The notes below the pieces were generated by a model. The model ran no database searches and was not told the origin of the DNA. It worked only from the letters and a program-made list of their open reading frames with translations. Positions 1-7,917 of a stretch of DNA of 14,541 bases are shown here, in pieces. Position 1 is the first letter of the stretch, and the number at the start of each line of letters is the position of its first letter. Source of the DNA: an uncultured Proteiniphilum sp. GTDB taxonomy: Bacteria; Bacteroidota; Bacteroidia; Bacteroidales; Dysgonomonadaceae. The position numbers and the translations under genes were made by a program. The stretch is from the NCBI RefSeq assembly GCF_937873925.1, contig NZ_CALNAT010000192.1, positions 1 to 14,541 of the forward strand. Reading direction: 5' to 3'.

Positions 1-66
1 TACAAAAGATTTCAAAGAACTATTTTTTTATTTAAGTGCCCACTAATGATAATTTTTAGTTGTTTT

Positions 67-3000
67 TCATAAACTTATATTTATGCCCAAAGAATAAGTA
101 GAGGGAACCGGTGTCGTGTTTTCCAGTACCGGATTGCCAATTTCAGGATCACCTCCCACCCAATCTGTAATGGTAAATAAATTCTGGGCACTCATAAAAA
201 TTTTCAGCGAACTTATCCCTGCTTTTCTAATCCACTGTGGATTAACTTGATATGATAGCGACACATCTTGTAACCTGACAAAGCCACGCGACTGTAAACC
301 CAAGAAACGGTTATCGCCGGAAAAAGTGGCAGACGGATAAACATTACTTTTATTTTCCGGGGTCCAAGAAGGTTTAGGTATCATGTTATCCCTGTTACGT
401 CCGGTACCTGCCATCATATATGCCCATTGGTTACTTTTCAGATAATAGCCGTTACCGCCAAAAGCGCCAACGAGCATCGCATATAATTCGACATTTTTAT
501 AACTTAGAGTATTACTCATATTAAGTCTAAAATTAACTTTATCATACCCTAGTATTTTACGGTCATTGGCCGTAATTCCATCAACACCATCTAAATCTTT
601 ATATTTTGGGTCGCCTGGAACTGTTCCTGTTAGTGCCATGTATCCGGTATCGTCTTCCTGAACGATTCCGATCCATTCATAACCATAAATCGCACCCAGC
701 GACTTCCCGATAAAAAGGCTATTTGCTATGTCATCATCTTCTTTTCCGTCACCATCGGAATCTTGTCCATATAGTTTAACCAATTGATTATTATTTTTCC
801 AAAAAGTGACAGCGGTATTCCAATGCCAATCTTTTTTCTGAATATTAACAGATTTAACTGTTAACTCTATTCCCGAATTATTCACTTGTCCCATAGAAGT
901 TTTGATGGATGTAAAACCTGTCATCACCGGTATTTGACGGGTAAAAATTTGGTCCGTAGTCTTCGAGAAATAAATATCGGCATCAACAAACAATCGATTA
1001 TTCAGCCATGCCGATTCAAAGCCAGTATTCCATTGGTTAGTTTTTTCCCATCCGAGGTCTGAATTACCGAGTGCATTCTGAAATAAACCGTACTGCCGTT
1101 TGCCGGGTGCATCAGAAAATTCATAATCGAACTGAGCAGAAGCGCCATTGGTTATGGTTGATAAAGTAGCATAGGGACTCACTCCCTGATTCCCGTTCTG
1201 CCCCCACGATAATTTGAGTTTCAAACTATTTAAAGAGTTGAAATTTTTCAAAAAACCTTCATTGGAAATTTTCCAAGCAGTACCAAAAGCTGCAAAATTG
1301 CCCCATTTTTTATTAGCTCCAAAAATTGATGCGCCATCTCGGCGGTAAGAGGCACTCACGAAATACTTCTCATTATAAGAATAACTTATGCGTCCCAGAT
1401 AGCCAATATTTGCTCGTTCATTGCCATCCATAACCACCTTTTGGACAGTTGCTTTATGAAGCCCCCACATACCCAATGTGGTATTGCCGTTGGCTGCGAA
1501 ATCCGTTCCGGTTGAATTAACTTCTTCGTAATGACTATGATCCCTTGTAGCTACCAAAGTTGCCTCAATACTGTGTTTTCTGAACGTATTTTTATAATTT
1601 AAAATATTATCGAACACATAACTAGAAAGGTTGTTATGGTTAATATTCCCATTTGCTTGGGACAAGAAACCTACTACCGTGGCAGGTGCATACCGTGATA
1701 ATCCGACACCTTCTTTTACGTAATAATTTTCATAATAGAAACTCCCGGTTTGATTTTTATCAAGGTATGCTAAGTAATTCATTTTGAAATTCAATCCCTT
1801 AATCCATGGTATATCTATTATAGTATAAGCATTCAGTCGTAAATTATTCCGAATATCTTTATTGTCGCGGGTTCCATCATCAACTCCCCATAAAGGATTG
1901 ATGGCTGATTCTGAATATGGATATTTTTCAAGGTTTCCTTGCTCATCCCGATATAAAACTCCATAAGGAGACATGGCCTCTGCTTCGCGAATATTGGCAG
2001 TTACACCAGAATAGTCTCTTTTAGAGTAACTGGCGTCTATTCCGATCTTTAACCAACTTGTAATCGTAGTGTTCAGCTTTCCCAATATGGAAATACGATT
2101 AAAATCATCCCCTAAAACGATACCTTTATTATCATTGTAGGTAGCAGATACATAGTAATTAAAATTCTGGGTAGCACCCGATACTGCAATTTGGGAATTC
2201 TGAATTACACCGATCCGGGTAATTTCATCTAACCAATTCGTTTCGTGGCCTGCTTTATAATTTGCTAACTCATCCGAAGATTTTGCCCAACTTTCTGTAC
2301 CAGGAGTATATTTATTACGAGTATTCACCGAATTAATCCATTCTTCTCCTTTCATTACTTCAGGCCTGTTTTGCCAAGTTTGAAAAGCAGTAGAAACATT
2401 CGCCGTAATAACTGGCTTACCTATTTTTCCTTTTTTCGTAGTAATAGCAATTACGCCATTTGCAGAACGGGACCCATAAGCGGCAGCAGAAACAGCATCT
2501 TTTAGAATATCATAATTGGCAATATCATTCGGGTTAATATCGCTCAAGCTCCCCATCCATATCACACCATCCAATACTATTAACGGATTATTGGATCCAC
2601 TGATTGAATTCTGACCGCGGATCAACATGCTGGGCTGACCGCCTGCCGTATTGGTAGCACCAATGTTCAACCCCGACACATTCCCTTTTAAAGATTCCAA
2701 TGCGTTCAGATTCGGGAGCAAAGACACCGGAGAACCTTCTAATTTTACAGAACTGACCGAACCGGTATAATCCTGCCGTCGGGCAGTACCATAGCCGATA
2801 ACGATAATTTCGTCCAAACTCAAAATTTCTTCTTCCAAAACGACATTCATTGTCCGGTTCCCGGCAACCGGAATTTCCTGTGTCCTCATTCCCACAAAAG
2901 AAAATACTAAAACAGCGTCATTCGGAATATTGGATAATACGAACCCCCCGTCAATATCACTGGTGGTTCCCATCGATGTGCCTTTCACTACGATTGTTAT

Positions 3001-3486
3001 CCCCGGGAGAGGCTCTCCAAGCCTATCTGTCACTTTTCCTTTTACTGTTTTATCTTGCTGTTGAGGCTCAATTTTTAAAGGAATCTTACCTGTGGCAACA
3101 TATACGTTTTCCCGCCTGTTTTTGAGGTAAATGGTGATTTGTTTTGCTATTATGCTATAATCCAAGTCTGTATCTTTTAACAGTTGGGCCAAAACAACTT
3201 CTATCGTTTTATTTTGAGCGTCAATGGTTACACGATCCTTCAGTTTAACTTCAACGTCTTCATTAAATATGAAGACATAACCCGTCTCTTTCTCTATCTC
3301 GGAGATTGCATCTTTGATCGTGATATTTTTCAGATTCAGAGAGATTTCATTGTTTTGCGAATAAACATTCTTCCCCAATACACAAAAAGTACACAGAAAA
3401 AAGAATAACGCGGAGATTTTCATGATTTTTAAAATTCTATCATATCTTTTCGATATAATAGTTTTACTGTTATTTTTTTGTTTCAT
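67..3486 (-). CDS. SusC-family TonB-dependent outer membrane transporter with STN signalling domain
   Basis: A 1139-residue outer-membrane transporter expected to import a glycan, peptide or other large nutrient using TonB energy, usually with a SusD lipoprotein as lid. Residues 22-44 look like a signal peptide (hydrophobic run, then VYSQ); M22 is an alternative start, but a basic extension like residues 1-21 is common in this group. Domains in order: STN (about 48-120), the domain that contacts FecR in regulated transporters; carboxypeptidase-regulatory-like domain (about 146-220, starting KGKVTD); a TonB-box-like EIIVIGYG at 226-233; plug (about 235-352, including LIRGQNS and SANGVIAITT); then the beta barrel to the C terminus. 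An acidic DSDGDGKEDDD stretch and a DLDGVDGITANDR stretch in the barrel resemble calcium-binding loops seen in SusC proteins. Last gene in view of a sigma-fecR-susC set. The substrate cannot be read from the sequence. Family assignment is near certain. Confidence 0.96.
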   Translation of the reverse strand: MKQKNNSKTIISKRYDRILKIMKISALFFFLCTFCVLGKNVYSQNNEISLNLKNITIKDAISEIEKETGYVFIFNEDVEVKLKDRVTIDAQNKTIEVVLAQLLKDTDLDYSIIAKQITIYLKNRRENVYVATGKIPLKIEPQQQDKTVKGKVTDRLGEPLPGITIVVKGTSMGTTSDIDGGFVLSNIPNDAVLVFSFVGMRTQEIPVAGNRTMNVVLEEEILSLDEIIVIGYGTARRQDYTGSVSSVKLEGSPVSLLPNLNALESLKGNVSGLNIGATNTAGGQPSMLIRGQNSISGSNNPLIVLDGVIWMGSLSDINPNDIANYDILKDAVSAAAYGSRSANGVIAITTKKGKIGKPVITANVSTAFQTWQNRPEVMKGEEWINSVNTRNKYTPGTESWAKSSDELANYKAGHETNWLDEITRIGVIQNSQIAVSGATQNFNYYVSATYNDNKGIVLGDDFNRISILGKLNTTITSWLKIGIDASYSKRDYSGVTANIREAEAMSPYGVLYRDEQGNLEKYPYSESAINPLWGVDDGTRDNKDIRNNLRLNAYTIIDIPWIKGLNFKMNYLAYLDKNQTGSFYYENYYVKEGVGLSRYAPATVVGFLSQANGNINHNNLSSYVFDNILNYKNTFRKHSIEATLVATRDHSHYEEVNSTGTDFAANGNTTLGMWGLHKATVQKVVMDGNERANIGYLGRISYSYNEKYFVSASYRRDGASIFGANKKWGNFAAFGTAWKISNEGFLKNFNSLNSLKLKLSWGQNGNQGVSPYATLSTITNGASAQFDYEFSDAPGKRQYGLFQNALGNSDLGWEKTNQWNTGFESAWLNNRLFVDADIYFSKTTDQIFTRQIPVMTGFTSIKTSMGQVNNSGIELTVKSVNIQKKDWHWNTAVTFWKNNNQLVKLYGQDSDGDGKEDDDIANSLFIGKSLGAIYGYEWIGIVQEDDTGYMALTGTVPGDPKYKDLDGVDGITANDRKILGYDKVNFRLNMSNTLSYKNVELYAMLVGAFGGNGYYLKSNQWAYMMAGTGRNRDNMIPKPSWTPENKSNVYPSATFSGDNRFLGLQSRGFVRLQDVSLSYQVNPQWIRKAGISSLKIFMSAQNLFTITDWVGGDPEIGNPVLENTTPVPSTYSLGINISL

Positions 3487-3493
3487 ACATTTG
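3486..3493 (+). promoter_or_regulatory. Candidate plus-strand -7 promoter element antisense to susC leader
   Basis: TACATTTG is an exact match to the Bacteroidales -7 consensus TAnnTTTG. It points away from susC, into the fecR-susC gap. No good TTTG -33 element is seen 19-21 bases upstream (only a T-run at 3462-3465), and the local sequence is AT-rich, so a chance match is possible. Its interest comes from the terminator-like hairpin about 60 bases downstream. Confidence 0.35.
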
Positions 3494-3499
3494 TATTGA

Positions 3500-3586
3500 A
3501 TTTTAGTTTACGAAATAATTGGTTTATCTTGTGAATTAATCTTCTCCCGGTCGGGAGATGTTGACGCATCTCCCGACTTTGTTTTT
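3500..3586 (+). ncRNA. Possible cis-antisense RNA against the susC 5' leader
   Basis: This is inferred, not recognised by homology. A transcript from the -7 element at 3486-3493 would begin near 3500 and end at the hairpin and T-run at 3550-3586, giving a plus-strand RNA of roughly 85 nt. It would be complementary to most of the susC 5' untranslated region. Short RNAs antisense to susC leaders are known to repress polysaccharide utilisation loci in Bacteroides (the DonS type in B. fragilis), and the layout here fits that pattern. No protein is encoded in it. The 5' end is approximate. Without transcript data the hairpin could equally be an mRNA processing or stability element on the minus strand. 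Confidence 0.3.
3550..3586 (+). terminator. Strong hairpin followed by T-rich run in the fecR-susC gap
   Basis: GTCGGGAGATG (3550-3560) pairs perfectly over 11 bp with CATCTCCCGAC (3567-3577), with a six-base loop. On the plus strand it is followed by TTTGTTTTT (3578-3586), the shape of a rho-independent terminator. No plus-strand gene lies upstream, so any terminated RNA would be antisense. On the minus strand no T-run follows, so the fecR-to-susC transcript would carry it as a stem-loop rather than be terminated. Confidence 0.5.
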
Positions 3587-3622
3587 GGTCTTATTATCTT
3601 TCCATAGGCAAAAATTTTATTA

Positions 3623-4777
3623 TTATTTTATTACTTTAATGATATTGTCTTCAACAATATATTTTTTTCCGGTCAAAAGTGAGATAGAGGACAGGACATC
3701 ATTCAAATTGTCAGACAGATAAAGTTTTCCGGTAATTCTTTTATCGCTTTCAATATGCTCGAAAGAGACATTGTAGTAACGACCTACTTTCTTGAATAAT
3801 TCCGGAGCAGGAGTCCGGTTAAATATAAATACTCCGTCTACCCAGCTTGTATATAGGGATACATCTACATTTTTTTTATTCATATTTCCCTCACGAAGTT
3901 CAACCATTTCGTTAGGATTCATCATAATTGATGTATTATCTGTGGTTTTCACTTGTACCTTTCCGTTTACCAGAACGACCGCTGATGTTTGCTCGGAATT
4001 ATATGCCGACACATTGAAACGGGTTCCGAAGACCTGAATTTCCATATTGGGGGTATGGACGATAAAAGGTTGTTTGCCCGATTCGGTAACATCCAGATAA
4101 ATCTCCCCGACAACCTTTATATCCCGCGTTTTTCCTGAAAACTTTGTGGGGAATTCCAACTCCGTTCCCGAATTTATCCAGACTTTACTTCCATCGGCAA
4201 GGATAAGAAAAGAGCGCTTTCCATCAGGAACAATGAGTTTATTCGTTTGGATGTTATTTACGTCAATCCTCTTTTCGGTATCGGTACTATCGGTATATAA
4301 GATTTGTCCGTCTTTAAGTTGAACCGTCACATTTTGGGTAAGCTTTAATTCTTTACCTCCTGCTATCAGCTTTACCTCTTGCTCGGGGAGGGTTTTACCG
4401 ATAATCTCTGCAGTTATTCTTGCTTTCGAATCATCCTCATTCCACATGAAGTAGAAAGTGGTTATAAGTAGCAATAATGCGATAGCGGCAACGCTTGAAA
4501 CGTAATAAATGATCCGTTTTTTCTTTTCGTTTTTCTTTAAAACACTTCTTATAATTCTTTCATATAGTATATCCGTATCTGTGAAATTTTTTTTATTAAT
4601 TACTATTCTATTGAATGTCTCAATAGCTTCCTCAAACTCTCCTTTGAGATTCGGGTGTCCCTGCATAAAAGAAATCCAATAACGTTCCAATTCACGTGTC
4701 CGTGTAAGTCTCCATTGGATAAATTCTTTATTTTCCAGAAAATAAGGGTTATATTTACCTTTGTTGTCTTCTTTCAT
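3623..4777 (-). CDS. FecR-family anti-sigma factor
   Basis: A 384-residue inner-membrane regulator expected to bind the neighbouring ECF sigma factor through its cytosolic N terminus and the STN domain of the SusC-like transporter through its periplasmic part. One membrane segment is visible at about 89-111, preceded by a lysine-rich stretch, giving a cytosol-in, periplasm-out arrangement. The FecR domain covers about 180-280, including ADGSKVWINSGTELEFP, the VVGEIYLDV strand and VFGTRFNVSAY. A C-terminal DUF4974-type domain (about 315-383) resembles an STN fold and ends in IVEDNIIKVIK. Length is normal for Bacteroidota members. It lies 104 bases after the sigma gene and 136 bases before susC, all on the same strand. 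The start is an ATG at 4777. Family assignment is secure; the partner assignment rests on gene order. Confidence 0.95.
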   Translation of the reverse strand: MKEDNKGKYNPYFLENKEFIQWRLTRTRELERYWISFMQGHPNLKGEFEEAIETFNRIVINKKNFTDTDILYERIIRSVLKKNEKKKRIIYYVSSVAAIALLLLITTFYFMWNEDDSKARITAEIIGKTLPEQEVKLIAGGKELKLTQNVTVQLKDGQILYTDSTDTEKRIDVNNIQTNKLIVPDGKRSFLILADGSKVWINSGTELEFPTKFSGKTRDIKVVGEIYLDVTESGKQPFIVHTPNMEIQVFGTRFNVSAYNSEQTSAVVLVNGKVQVKTTDNTSIMMNPNEMVELREGNMNKKNVDVSLYTSWVDGVFIFNRTPAPELFKKVGRYYNVSFEHIESDKRITGKLYLSDNLNDVLSSISLLTGKKYIVEDNIIKVIK

Positions 4778-4881
4778 TGGTAATTAACTTTTATAATTAC
4801 ATAATTAAAGACAAATAAACTTTTCTTTTGTAGTCAAAAAACAAAAGAAATTTTTTAAATTAACATTTAAGGAGAGAAAAA

Positions 4882-5499
4882 TTATAGATAGTGATAATAT
4901 ATAAGAGCCACTAAAATAATAAATAATGGTTTTTCCGGATCTTTATTCATAGCTCTTAAATGCTCAATACTACGATGAACGAGCCTTCTTGCAGAATTAT
5001 AATTTATTTCCATGAGTAAGGCAATCTCTTCATAATCCATTTCTTGCATATACCTTAAATAAATGGCTTCTCTCTGTCGAGGTGTAAGTTCATTCAACAG
5101 ATTTTCAACAGTCTGTTTTAGTTTTTCAGTATCTTCCTGGTTAATGAGAGATTCCAATGTCGTTATTTCAGTCGAAAAAGGTATATTTTCAAAAGTGGAA
5201 TCAGATAAATTACAATTCCTTTTTTGAATATTGAATAAATAATTTCTTATTGACCTGAATAAATAGGCAGTTAGGTTATTTACTTTCAGGAATTTATTTT
5301 TATCGATAAGGATCTTACAAAATACATCATGCACTGCATCCCGACATGTATCTTCATCGAATCCCAAACTTACCCCATAAGATAAAAGATCATTCACATA
5401 AGAATTGTAGATAAAAGAAAAAGCATCATATCCGTTTTTGGTTGCTAAAAATTCTTTCCAATAGCTATCAATCGCAATATGCCTATTGTTTTCCTTCAT
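4882..5499 (-). CDS. FecI-type ECF RNA polymerase sigma factor
   Basis: A 205-residue extracytoplasmic-function sigma factor expected to direct RNA polymerase to the adjacent transporter operon when FecR releases it. Region 2 begins near AFSFIYNSYVNDLLSYG and includes DAVHDVFCKI; region 4 carries the helix-turn-helix ELTPRQREAIYLRYMQEMDY followed by EEIALLMEINYNSARRLVHRSIEHLR. The frame is open back to a TTG at 5538. I prefer the ATG at 5499 because a -7 promoter element at 5546-5553 would place the transcript start close to 5538-5540, leaving almost no leader for the longer form. The last 15 residues (PLFIILVALIYYHYL) form a hydrophobic tail outside the sigma domains. It is first gene of the minus-strand set, ahead of fecR and susC. 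Confidence 0.93.
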   Translation of the reverse strand: MKENNRHIAIDSYWKEFLATKNGYDAFSFIYNSYVNDLLSYGVSLGFDEDTCRDAVHDVFCKILIDKNKFLKVNNLTAYLFRSIRNYLFNIQKRNCNLSDSTFENIPFSTEITTLESLINQEDTEKLKQTVENLLNELTPRQREAIYLRYMQEMDYEEIALLMEINYNSARRLVHRSIEHLRAMNKDPEKPLFIILVALIYYHYL

Positions 5500-5545
5500 T
5501 TCTATCTTATGGTATTTATTTATTACATTGACAATCAAATAAAGA

Positions 5546-5553
5546 CAAAGTTA
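5546..5553 (-). promoter_or_regulatory. -7 promoter element for the sigma factor gene
   Basis: On the minus strand this reads TAACTTTG, an exact match to the Bacteroidales TAnnTTTG -7 consensus used by the housekeeping sigma factor. It would start transcription near 5538-5540, about 40 bases before the ATG at 5499. No clear TTTG -33 box is seen at the expected distance, which is common in this phylum. Confidence 0.5.
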
Positions 5554-5836
5554 TGTATTTAATTTTATAAATACGTGAGTTTGATGTAAGAAATTATAAA
5601 ATGCAGTTGATCCTACGACACAGATTAATCGCCATGTCTTTTGATGATGAATTTTAGGGAGGTTTTTAGAGGGCATAGGTCGATTGAATTATTTATTTTC
5701 GTATCTTTTTCTTTTTTAAAGAAAGATCAATCTTATAAAGATATTTACTTTTTGTCAAAAATCCCTTGAATTATAGCTGAGTATTGCCGGATTTTTTGTT
5801 TATTTGCAAGTAAAACAATGCAAAATAATAGTTGCT
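5554..5836. other. Divergent intergenic region between the sigma factor gene and ptb
   Basis: An AT-rich gap between divergently transcribed genes. No open frame of substance, tRNA or strong hairpin was found. Two near matches to the plus-strand -7 consensus are present: TACTTTTTG at 5746-5754 (one T too many) and TTTATTTG at 5799-5806 (one mismatch). Either could serve ptb, but neither is convincing. The apparent step from AT-rich to more GC-rich sequence falls in or near this gap. Confidence 0.4.
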
Positions 5837-6736
5837 ATGATTCGTGATTTGACTGAACTGCTCCGGAAAGCGAAAAGCCGGCCGGTACGGAAAATGGCCG
5901 TTGCCGCAGCCGAAGACGAACATGTTTTGAAAGCTTTGCAGGATGCCATGAAGGAGGGAATTATCATTCCCTTGCTGGTGGGGGATAAAGAGAAGATCGA
6001 GCGGATAGCGCGATCGATCGGTTTTGCTCTGGGCGGTATCGAACTTATCGACAACCGGGAAGGCGGAGCTGTTTCCGCCCGGATAGCCGTTGCGAAAGTA
6101 AAAAGCGGAGAAGCGGATACCATCATGAAAGGTTTCGTGAGTACCGGCGATCTCCTGAAAGTTGTGTTGGACAAGGAGTTGGGTCTACGTGCCGATCAGT
6201 TGCTGAGCCATGTGGCTTTCTTTGAATCGCCTTATTACCATAAAATATTTTGTGTGACCGATGTGGCGATGAATATCGCTCCCGATCTGGATGCAAAGGT
6301 GCAGATCATTTACAATGCGGTAAAAGCATGTCACGGAATTGGCATTGAAAATCCCAAAGTGGCCGTGGCTGCTGCAGTGGAAACCGTAAATCCCAAAATG
6401 GAAGCAACGGTACACGCCGCCCTGTTGAAAGAGATGAACGATAAAGGTTTGTTGAAAGGGTGTATTGTCGATGGCCCTTTTGCTGTGGATATTGCGGTGA
6501 ATGCAGCAGCAGCCCGGCATAAAGGTGTCGGGGGAGAGGTGGCCGGCGATTGCGATGTGATCCTTGCGCCCGACATCGAAGCGGGGAATATGTTCTACAA
6601 GGCGCTCAACTTCCTCGGAGGAGCCGCCTCGGCTGCCGTGGTGATGGGCGCCTCGGTGCCGGTCGTGCTGACATCACGATCCGACGATGAACGGAGCAAA
6701 TTACTTTCCATCGCTTTAGCTACATTGATAAGTTAG
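5837..6736 (+). CDS. ptb: Phosphate butyryltransferase
   Basis: A 299-residue cytosolic acyltransferase of the phosphate acetyl/butyryl transferase family. It exchanges the CoA of butyryl-CoA (or a branched or other short acyl-CoA) for phosphate, giving an acyl phosphate for the kinase encoded next door. Family hallmarks visible are MKGFVSTGDLLKVVLDKELG (residues 98-117), VTDVAMNIAPDL (140-151), the VDGPFAVDIAVN stretch (211-222), and the C-terminal ILAPDIEAGNMFYKAL (242-257) followed by GGAASAAVVMGASVPVVLTSR-type sequence. The frame runs back to a TTG at 5804; I chose the ATG at 5837, which gives the usual length of about 300 residues and starts MIRDLTELL. Only 38 bases separate it from buk, so the pair is surely one operon. 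Actual acyl preference (butyrate, isobutyrate, isovalerate) cannot be read from sequence. Confidence 0.95.
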   Translation: MIRDLTELLRKAKSRPVRKMAVAAAEDEHVLKALQDAMKEGIIIPLLVGDKEKIERIARSIGFALGGIELIDNREGGAVSARIAVAKVKSGEADTIMKGFVSTGDLLKVVLDKELGLRADQLLSHVAFFESPYYHKIFCVTDVAMNIAPDLDAKVQIIYNAVKACHGIGIENPKVAVAAAVETVNPKMEATVHAALLKEMNDKGLLKGCIVDGPFAVDIAVNAAAARHKGVGGEVAGDCDVILAPDIEAGNMFYKALNFLGGAASAAVVMGASVPVVLTSRSDDERSKLLSIALATLIS

Positions 6737-6774
6737 CAGATGAGTTTAGAAAATCGATAAAATAAAATATTCAA

Positions 6775-7854
6775 ATGGGAGCAAATACACGTATTTTAGT
6801 TATTAACCCTGGCTCGACTTCCACAAAGATCGCTATCTTTCAACAGGAGAAGGTAATTTTTCTGAAGACGATCAAACATCCTTTCGATGTATTGAGCAAG
6901 TTCCGTCGGATCACCGATCAATACGAATATCGCAAAGAGATTATTTATGAAGAATTGAAAAATGCCGATATACCGTTCGAGACAATCGATGCGGTGATTG
7001 GCCGCGGAGGACTTGTAAAGCCGATCGGATCAGGCGTTTACAGGGTGAACGAAGAGATGAGGAAAGACCTGTTAGAATGCAAGCGGGGAGAACATGCCAG
7101 CAACCTCGGCGGGCTGATTGCCGCCGATATCGCGAAGATGCTCCCGTCTGCCGAGGCTTTTATCGCCGATCCCGTGGTGGTGGACGAACTCCATCCGCTG
7201 GCTAGATACTCGGGACATCCTGATTTTGAGAGGAGATCCATTTTTCATGCGCTGAATCAGAAAGCGATTGCCCGTTCGCATGCCAAGTCGATCATGAAAA
7301 GATATGAAGACATGAATCTTATTGTTGTCCACCTGGGAGGTGGCATCACCATAGGGGCGCATCAGAAGGGAAAAGTTATAGATGTAAACCAGGGATTGGA
7401 TGGGGACGGTCCCTTTTCACCGGAACGTTCGGGGACGCTGCCCGTGGGAGCGCTCCTGAAAGCTGCTTTCAGCGGCCAGTACAGCTATGAAGAGATGTAC
7501 TCAATGATCATCGGTAAAGGCGGTATGATGGCATACCTGGGAACGAATGACGCCTATCTGGCTGAGCGGGAGGCAAAAGATGGCGATGAGAAATGCAGGG
7601 AAGTATTGGAGGCGATGGCCTATCAGGTGGCGAAAGAGATAGGAGCTATGTCCACCGTACTGAAAGGGGAAGTCGACGCAATCCTGATCACTGGCGGAAT
7701 TGCCAACAGCAAATGGTTCTGTAATCTTATTATCGAGCGGGTCTATCGTATCGCACCTGTCCATCTCTACCCCGGACAGGATGAAATGGGCGCTTTGGCG
7801 GAGAACGCGCTGCTTGCTATTAATGGCGACATCGAGATAAAGGAATACCGGTAA
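6775..7854 (+). CDS. buk: Butyrate kinase
   Basis: A 359-residue acyl kinase of the acetate/butyrate kinase (ASKHA) family. It transfers phosphate from butyryl phosphate to ADP, giving butyrate and ATP, the last step of the Ptb-Buk fermentation route. Visible motifs: the N-terminal phosphate loop ILVINPGSTSTKIAIF (residues 7-22, with N11 and S14-T17), GRGGL (76-80), HLGGGITIGAH (186-196), the DVNQGLDGDGPFSPERSG segment (203-220) with R218 as a likely substrate arginine, and the second phosphate/adenosine motif ITGGIANS (305-312). Length is normal for butyrate kinases and shorter than acetate kinases (about 400). The start is an ATG at 6775. It lies 38 bases after ptb. Branched-chain acyl phosphates are also plausible substrates. 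Confidence 0.95.
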   Translation: MGANTRILVINPGSTSTKIAIFQQEKVIFLKTIKHPFDVLSKFRRITDQYEYRKEIIYEELKNADIPFETIDAVIGRGGLVKPIGSGVYRVNEEMRKDLLECKRGEHASNLGGLIAADIAKMLPSAEAFIADPVVVDELHPLARYSGHPDFERRSIFHALNQKAIARSHAKSIMKRYEDMNLIVVHLGGGITIGAHQKGKVIDVNQGLDGDGPFSPERSGTLPVGALLKAAFSGQYSYEEMYSMIIGKGGMMAYLGTNDAYLAEREAKDGDEKCREVLEAMAYQVAKEIGAMSTVLKGEVDAILITGGIANSKWFCNLIIERVYRIAPVHLYPGQDEMGALAENALLAINGDIEIKEYR

Positions 7855-7917
7855 ATATTTCCTTAACCCACAAAAATTCATTCAGTAGGACTGAACAAAT
7901 CAAAGGAGTATCGGTAG

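Noticed and set aside
5799..5806. TTTATTTG as the ptb promoter -7 element
   Set aside because: It has one mismatch to TAnnTTTG and no -33 element in an AT-rich stretch; too weak to list as a promoter.
5804..5836. TTG start giving ptb an 11-residue extension
   Set aside because: The ATG at 5837 gives the usual family length; the TTG also overlaps a possible -7-like sequence.
5800..6174. Minus-strand open frame of 124 codons over the start of ptb
   Set aside because: It is antisense to a well-conserved enzyme, has Ser/Ala-rich shadow-type composition and no start context.
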